A DNA stretch of 33,598 nucleotides from Sphingopyxis sp. (lineage in GTDB: Bacteria; Pseudomonadota; Alphaproteobacteria; Sphingomonadales; Sphingomonadaceae), in assembly GCA_015657575.1 (NCBI GenBank), contig JACDQN010000508.1, forward strand, positions 1 to 33,598. Reading direction: 5' to 3'. The notes beneath the pieces are model-generated. The model was not told where the DNA came from and ran no database searches. It worked only from the letters and a program-made list of their open reading frames with translations. The position numbers were made by a program, and so were the translations under genes. How positions within the stretch are numbered: position 1 is the first letter of the stretch; each line of letters starts with the position of its first letter. This document shows, piece after piece, positions 27,701 to 33,598 of this stretch.

Positions 27701-30700
27701 GAGGTACAGGGCGGCACGCTGTCGGCCTCGTCGCTCAATGCCACGGCGAGCGGCTATGGCGGCAACGGCCCCGGCGATGCCAGCAACGGCACGGGCGGCA
27801 CCGCCACCTTCACCCAGACCGGCGGCATCGCGAATGTCGGCGACATGACGATCAGCGCCGACGGCTTCGGCGGCGTCGTGCAAGGCCAGTCGGGCATCGG
27901 CATCGGCGGCACCGCGACGATCAACCTGCTCGGCGGCACGATCAACGCCGCCGATATCGTCGCGCAGGCCAATGGCGAGGGCGGCATCGGCTCGTTCGGC
28001 AGCGACGAGGATCCGGCGAACATCCTGCCCGGCGGTAACGGCGGCAATGGCGCAGGCGGGACCGCGACGATCAATATCGAGGGGTCGGCGATCGTCAACG
28101 CCAGCACCATCCTCGCCAACGCCGCGGGGATCGGCGGCGAAGGCGGCGAATTCGACAATGTCTTCAGCTTCAGCGGCGATCCGGGCACCCCCGGCAACGG
28201 CGGCGACGGCATCGGCGGAACTGCGGTCGTCAACGTCCGCGGCGGCACGACGGCGGCGAGCAGCATGATCGCCGACGCATCGGGCATCGGCGGTGCCGGC
28301 GGCAGCAGCTTCTTTTCGAGCAGCAGCGGCGGCGTAACCGGCGTCGGCACCGGCGGCACCGGCGGCGCCGGGCGCGGCGGCACCGCGACGATCGCGCTCG
28401 AAATGGCGGTCGAAGGGATTTCCAATGTCAGCGCGGTCGCGCAAGGCCTCGGCGGGGTTGGCGGGAGCCACAATGTCGGGGGTAACGGCGGCGACGGCTT
28501 TGGCGGCATCGCCCAGGCGATCGTCACCAACTTCGAGGCGGGCGAGCTCGCCGTCACGCTCGACGCGAGCGGCCGGGGCGGCAATGGCGCCGACGGCAAC
28601 GACGGCAATGGCGGCAACGGCGGCAATGGCGCCGGCGGCACCGCGCGCATGCTCGCCGACGGTCCCGACGCCAGCCTGACCGTCGTGCAGACCAATTTCC
28701 TCAGCGAAGGCATCGGCGGCAACGGCGGCAACGGCAATCGGCGGTTTCGGATCCTTCCCGATGATCGCGCCTTCGGGCGGCAACGGCGGCAACGGCACCG
28801 GCGGCACGATCGAGGTCGCCGCGAACGAGGGCGGCACCGTATCGCTCGGCCTGATCGACGGCGACAGCGTCGTCTTCAGCAGCATCGGCCGGGGCGGCAA
28901 TGGCGGCAACGGCGCGGACAGCGTGTTCAGCGCCACCGCCCAGGCGGGCAACGGCGGCAATGGCGGCGGCGGCAACGGCGGTACCATCCGCCTGGTCACC
29001 ACCGGCGGCACGATCAGCTCGAACGGCGAAGCTGTCGATATCGACACCACCGGTGAATCGGGCGCGGCGGGCGTCGGCGGTGCGGGCCAGGGCGGCGGTT
29101 CCAATGGCGCCAACGGCGGTATTTCGGGTACGCGCGGCGGGCTTGTCGCGATCGAGGCGCTCAATGGCGAAAGCGGCCTCGGCCGGATCACCCTCGGTGC
29201 GACGAACATCAGCGCGAGCGGCGATATTGCCGGCCGCGTCGAATTGCGCTCCGAAGGCGAGCTCAGCTTCGCCGGCCTCGATGCCGAAGTGCTGGGCTTT
29301 GCAGCGCCGACCAACAACGACACCGACGAAGCGCCCGCGGGCATCTTCGTCGCGCTCAACGGCGGCACGATCAGCAGCCAGGGCGACGTCACGCTGACCA
29401 CCGACAGTTCGGTCGGCGTCTATGCGCAGTCGAACGGCATTCTCGACGTCGACGGCGTGCTGACCATCGACGCGGGCGACCAGGTCGACATCCGCCACGA
29501 CGCCCGCGAAGGCACGGCGCCGACGATCCGCGCGAGCGACAGCGTCATCGTCACCGCGCTGAACAGCATCAGCGCGGCACCGGGCAGCACATTGGGCGCG
29601 GGCGACGCGCTGTCGCTGACGACGAGCGGGGTGACGGGTTCGATCGGCGTCGACCGCCTCGATGCCGTTGGCGACATCAGCATCGCCAGCAACGGCGCGG
29701 TCAGCGTCGAACATGCCGAAGCGGGCAATGATTTCACCGCCACCGCAGGCAGCTTCCGCACCGGGCTCAACTCGATCATCACCGGTGGCGACATCACCAT
29801 CACCTCGCCCGGCGCGGTCGACCTCGGCAATTCGACCGCCGGCGGCTTCGTCCAGGTCCAGGGCCAGTCGATCGTCTTCAACAGTGTCACGGCCGGGCTG
29901 GGCGTCAATCTGTCGGCGAGCGGAGATATGGCGGGTGCCGAAGGAATCCGCGGCGCGTCGATCGACGCCGGCGGCGACATCAGCCTCTTTGCCAACAGCA
30001 TCGCGCTGACCGGCAACGTGACCGGAACGGGCTCCTTCTTCGCATTCGGTATCGGGGGCCCGGTCGCCGTCAACAACGCCGACGTCGATGGCACCATCTC
30101 GATTTTCTCCGACGGCGACATGACCGGCACCTATGTCTCGGGTGGTGATATTCGCCTCAATTCCAATGCGAATATCAATGTCTCGGCGCGCGCCAACGGC
30201 GGCTATGTCGATCCCAGCGGCGTCGGGACGGCGAATGGCGATCTGTTCGTCGAGGCGGCGGGCAATGCGACGCTGACGAACAGCGCGGCGGCGCGCATGT
30301 TTGGGGTCAACAGCGGCGGCGCTGCGACGATCACCGGCGGCACCGCGGGCGAGGATATGCTGGTGCGCGCGGGAACGACCGCCAGCCTGACCGGCGTCAC
30401 GGCGGGCGACGACCTGACCATTCTGGCGGTCGGCGACATCACCGCCAATGATGCCCGGACGACCGGCGCCGGCGGTGACACGCGGACGCTCGCCTATGCA
30501 GTCGGCTCGTCGGGCGGCGTCTTCACGATCAGCGTCGGCGAAGGCACCTCGTCGACCAACGGCGCCGACATCGTGATGGCGTCCTCGGCGGGCGCAATCG
30601 ACGCCGCGGCATTGTCGGCGGGCGACGACATCCTGCTTAATGCGGCGAACAGCATCGCGGTCAACGGCGCCACGACGCTCGGCCTGGGCATCACCGGCGG

Positions 30701-32605
30701 CGACAGCAGCCTCCGCACCCAAGGCGGCACAACAACGCTGGGTAACGTCGATGCGTTCAGCGACGTCATCGTCGATGCGGCGGGCGCCGCCAATCTCGAC
30801 GGGCCGGTTGCGGCCGGGCGCGACGTCACGATCAACGCGGCGTCGGTCACCCTCGCCACCCTGTCGAACCCCGGCGGCGCGATCGACACGCTGACCGCCG
30901 ACCGCGATATTGTGATCAACTCGGCGGGGGGCATCACCGGCGGCGGAACGCAGGCGTTTGGCGCCGTCAGCCTTCAGGCGGGCGCGGCGATCGACGTCAC
31001 GTCGGTGGGCGGGGCCAGCGTCACGCTCAGCGGCGACACCGGCATCACCGCAGATGAGGTTTCCTCGTCGGGAGAGACCAGCCTCGACAGCATCGACGGC
31101 AACATCCTGATCGGCAGCCTCGTTTCGAGCGGCACGATCGCCGCCAGCGCCAATGCGATCCGCATCGAAGGGGGCGGCAACCAGCATTTCACGACGCTGA
31201 CCACCGACGTCGGCGATGCCTATGTTCGCGGCAATGGCGATTTCTCGGTCGCGAGCGGCAATGTTGCCGGAACCGCCGACCTCGGCACCAGCGGCGAGGC
31301 GATGAGCATCACCAACCTGACTGCGGCAAACGCGATCCTCAGCAATACCGGCGGTTTCCTCAACCTCCAGACCGTGACCGCAACCGGCAGCGTCGCAGCC
31401 TCGGCGCGCTCCAACCTCGGGATCACCGGCGTCGTCACCGGCCAATCGATTTCGCTCGACTCGGGCAATATCGACATCGCGTCGACCGGCCGCGTCGGCA
31501 CCGCTGGCGTCACCCAGCAGGTCTCGATCGCCAACAACAATGCGGACAACCAGACCTTCGTCGGCGGCACCGCCGGCCAGAACGGACCCAATGGCTATCA
31601 TATCGACGCGGCCGAGCTGACTCGCGTCTTTGGCCGCGAGATCGAAATTCTGGCGCCCGAGGTGCAGGCTGGCGGCGGATCGACCGGAACCGCTGCACCG
31701 CCCGATGTGGTGGTCGACGCCTTCACCATGACGGGCGGGACGTCAGGATCGAACCTCGGCGCCGAGGGATCGCTGACGATCCGCACGCCGGGCAAGATGC
31801 GCGTCATCGGCAATGTCCAGCTGACCGGCCTGACAAACGATAATTCGCTGAACCTGTTCGGCGACGAGAGCGTCGAGGTCATCATGGGCAGCGGGTCGGT
31901 CAATCTGCGTGGCCAGGCGCCCGATCAGCTGGCCGGCAACCTGACCATCCGGTCCGACGACATCGTGATCGCGACGATGCAGGCGATCAACGATATCGCC
32001 GCCATGACCTCCACCTCCGCCATCAACGCGCGTCTGGCGCAAAACGACGGAATCACCAACGACATCGGCGCGCTGTCGGCAAATCGCATCACGCTCAATC
32101 ATAATCTGACCGACAGCGTTTATATTCAGAACAGCGGGACCGGCACCGCCTTTGACGAGCGGCGCGGCATCACCTTTGGCGCGGGCGGGCTGTTCATCAA
32201 CGGCCCCGGCAATCAGGACAGCCTGGTGATCAACGCGGTGCACCGCGACGCCTCCGGCGGACTGGTGACGGGCTCGCGGTCATCCCGCTCGTCAACATCA
32301 ACGCGCCCTCGGGATCGACCGGCGTGGTCCAGACCGGCTTCAATGCGCAATCGACGATCAACGGATGCCTGATCGCCAACCCCGCCGCGTGCACCACGGT
32401 CACCGTCGACTTCGAAACCAGCTTCCCGGTCCAGGATGTGGTCGAGGAAGAAACCGAAACCGACGAAGGCGACGGCAATACGCTGCCGCAGCCTCTGATC
32501 ACGATGCGCGACCTCGACCCGCTGACCGGCGAGCCGCTGCTCGACGATCCGGTGACCGGCGCGGGCAACGACGATCTGTGGACGACGCCGACCGAAACGC
32601 CCTGA
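24734..32605 (+). CDS. Very large filamentous-haemagglutinin-like TpsA exoprotein, reading frame interrupted near 28735-28745 and 32268-32273
   Basis: ATG at 24734 overlaps the tpsB stop (TGATG). Signal region, TPS domain INGTVNSYVGSTTGPRGGNIWFYNAGGILIGATGVINVGSLVLTTND, long glycine-rich beta-helix repeats. Continues through ORFs 24530..29056, 28761..32372 and 32324..32605 in successive frames. Confidence 0.88.
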
Positions 32606-32651
32606 GCCTTTCGGTTGACGGACAGTATCGGTGCAAGGCATGGGCGGCGGC

Positions 32652-33598
32652 ATGACCGACGCCCCCGCCTCCCCGCTGAAGCTGTTCAACAGCCTGACGC
32701 GCAGCCTGGAAGAGTTCCAGCCCGTCCACGCGCAAGAGGCGCGCGTCTACAGCTGCGGCCCGACGGTCTATAACTACCCGCACATCGGCAACATGCGCGC
32801 CTATGTCTTCGCCGACACGCTGGGGCGCACGCTGTCGTACAAGGGCTACAAACTGACCCACGTCATCAACATCACCGACGTCGGCCATCTGACCGACGAC
32901 GCCGATGCGGGCGAGGATAAGCTGGAAAAAGCAGCGGCCGAAAAGTCCCAGTCGATCTGGGACATCGCGAAACATTATACCGAAGCCTATTGGGCTGACG
33001 TGAAGGCGCTCAACATCCGCCAGCCGGCGCACTGGTCGATCGCCACCGATTATGTGCCGCAGATGATCGAATTCGCGAAAGCGATCGCGGAAAAGCATTG
33101 CTACGAGCTCGAGAGCGGCCTCTATTTCGACACCACGACAGTCGCCGACTACGGCCGCCTCGCGCGCCATGGCACCGACGAGGGCGAAAGCCGCATCGAT
33201 CCCGTCGATGGCAAGCGCCATCCCGCCGACTTTGCGATCTGGCGCAAGACCCCCGCGGGCGAGACGCGCCAGATGGAGTGGGATTCGCCCTGGGGCCGCG
33301 GCGCCCCGGGCTGGCATCTCGAATGCTCGGTGATGTCCGAAGCGCTGCTCGGCTTCCCCTTCGACATCCACACCGGCGGCATCGACCACCGCGAGATCCA
33401 CCATCCGAACGAGATCGCGCAGAACCAGGCACACAGCTGCTCCGACGCCAGCGGCGCGCGCTTCTGGATGCACAATAATTTCCTCGTCGAACGCTCGGGC
33501 AAGATGTCGAAGTCGAGCGGCGAGTTCCTGCGCGTGCAGCTCTTGATCGACAAGGGCTACCACCCGCTCGCCTATCGCCTGATGTGCTGCAGGCGCAT
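32652..33598 (+). CDS. cysS: Cysteinyl-tRNA synthetase (5' part; runs off window, apparent frameshift near 33587)
   Basis: LKLFNSLTRSLEEFQPVHAQEARVYSCGPTVYNYPHIGNMRAYVFADTLGR...INITDVGHLTDDADAGEDKLE...WHLECSVMSEALLGFPFDIHTGGIDHREIHHPNEIAQ...MHNNFLVERSGKMSKSSGEFL; HIGN and KMSKS motifs. Confidence 0.96.
   Translation, partial: MTDAPASPLKLFNSLTRSLEEFQPVHAQEARVYSCGPTVYNYPHIGNMRAYVFADTLGRTLSYKGYKLTHVINITDVGHLTDDADAGEDKLEKAAAEKSQSIWDIAKHYTEAYWADVKALNIRQPAHWSIATDYVPQMIEFAKAIAEKHCYELESGLYFDTTTVADYGRLARHGTDEGESRIDPVDGKRHPADFAIWRKTPAGETRQMEWDSPWGRGAPGWHLECSVMSEALLGFPFDIHTGGIDHREIHHPNEIAQNQAHSCSDASGARFWMHNNFLVERSGKMSKSSGEFLRVQLLIDKGYHPLAYRLMCCRR

Noticed and set aside
28590-29110. Possible CRISPR-like or satellite DNA because of periodic GGCGGCAAC units
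   Set aside because: Irregular spacing, no unique spacers, and the repeat is coding (Gly-Gly-Asn) within tpsA.
24605-29401. 1598-aa minus-strand ORF opposite tpsA (also 28701..31601 -, 966 aa)
   Set aside because: Low-complexity, Arg/Ala/Asp- or Pro-rich translation without domains, mirroring the GC-rich repetitive tpsA sequence; antisense artefact of high GC.
1-33598. tRNA/rRNA genes, transposases, prophage genes or CRISPR arrays
   Set aside because: None recognised by reading; a tRNAscan/Infernal run would be needed to exclude small RNAs.

Overview
GC-rich alphaproteobacterial chromosomal segment; gene content and style suggest Sphingomonadales (e.g. Sphingopyxis-like), inferred by recognition only. 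Left to right: a FecR anti-sigma/ECF sigma pair (-); an M16 peptidase (+); a cobalamin riboswitch and metE (+); a compact minus-strand class II lanthipeptide locus made of a mersacidin-like precursor, LanM, a peptidase-less ABC transporter and a berberine-bridge-like FAD oxidase; a decayed, AT-rich junction with a DJ-1/PfpI remnant; the grxD, bolA-like and DUF1476 genes (-); a plus-strand two-partner secretion locus (TPR-CHAT protein, CHASE2/class III nucleotide cyclase, small exported protein, TpsB, very large glycine-rich TpsA); and the start of cysS (+). The two systems most worth follow-up are the lanthipeptide locus with an unusual BBE-type oxidase, and the CHAT/CHASE2-cyclase/TPS locus. 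Several genes carry apparent single-base frameshifts. One lies in cysS, which is normally essential, so the sequence probably contains indel errors. Pseudogene or fusion interpretations need read-level confirmation.
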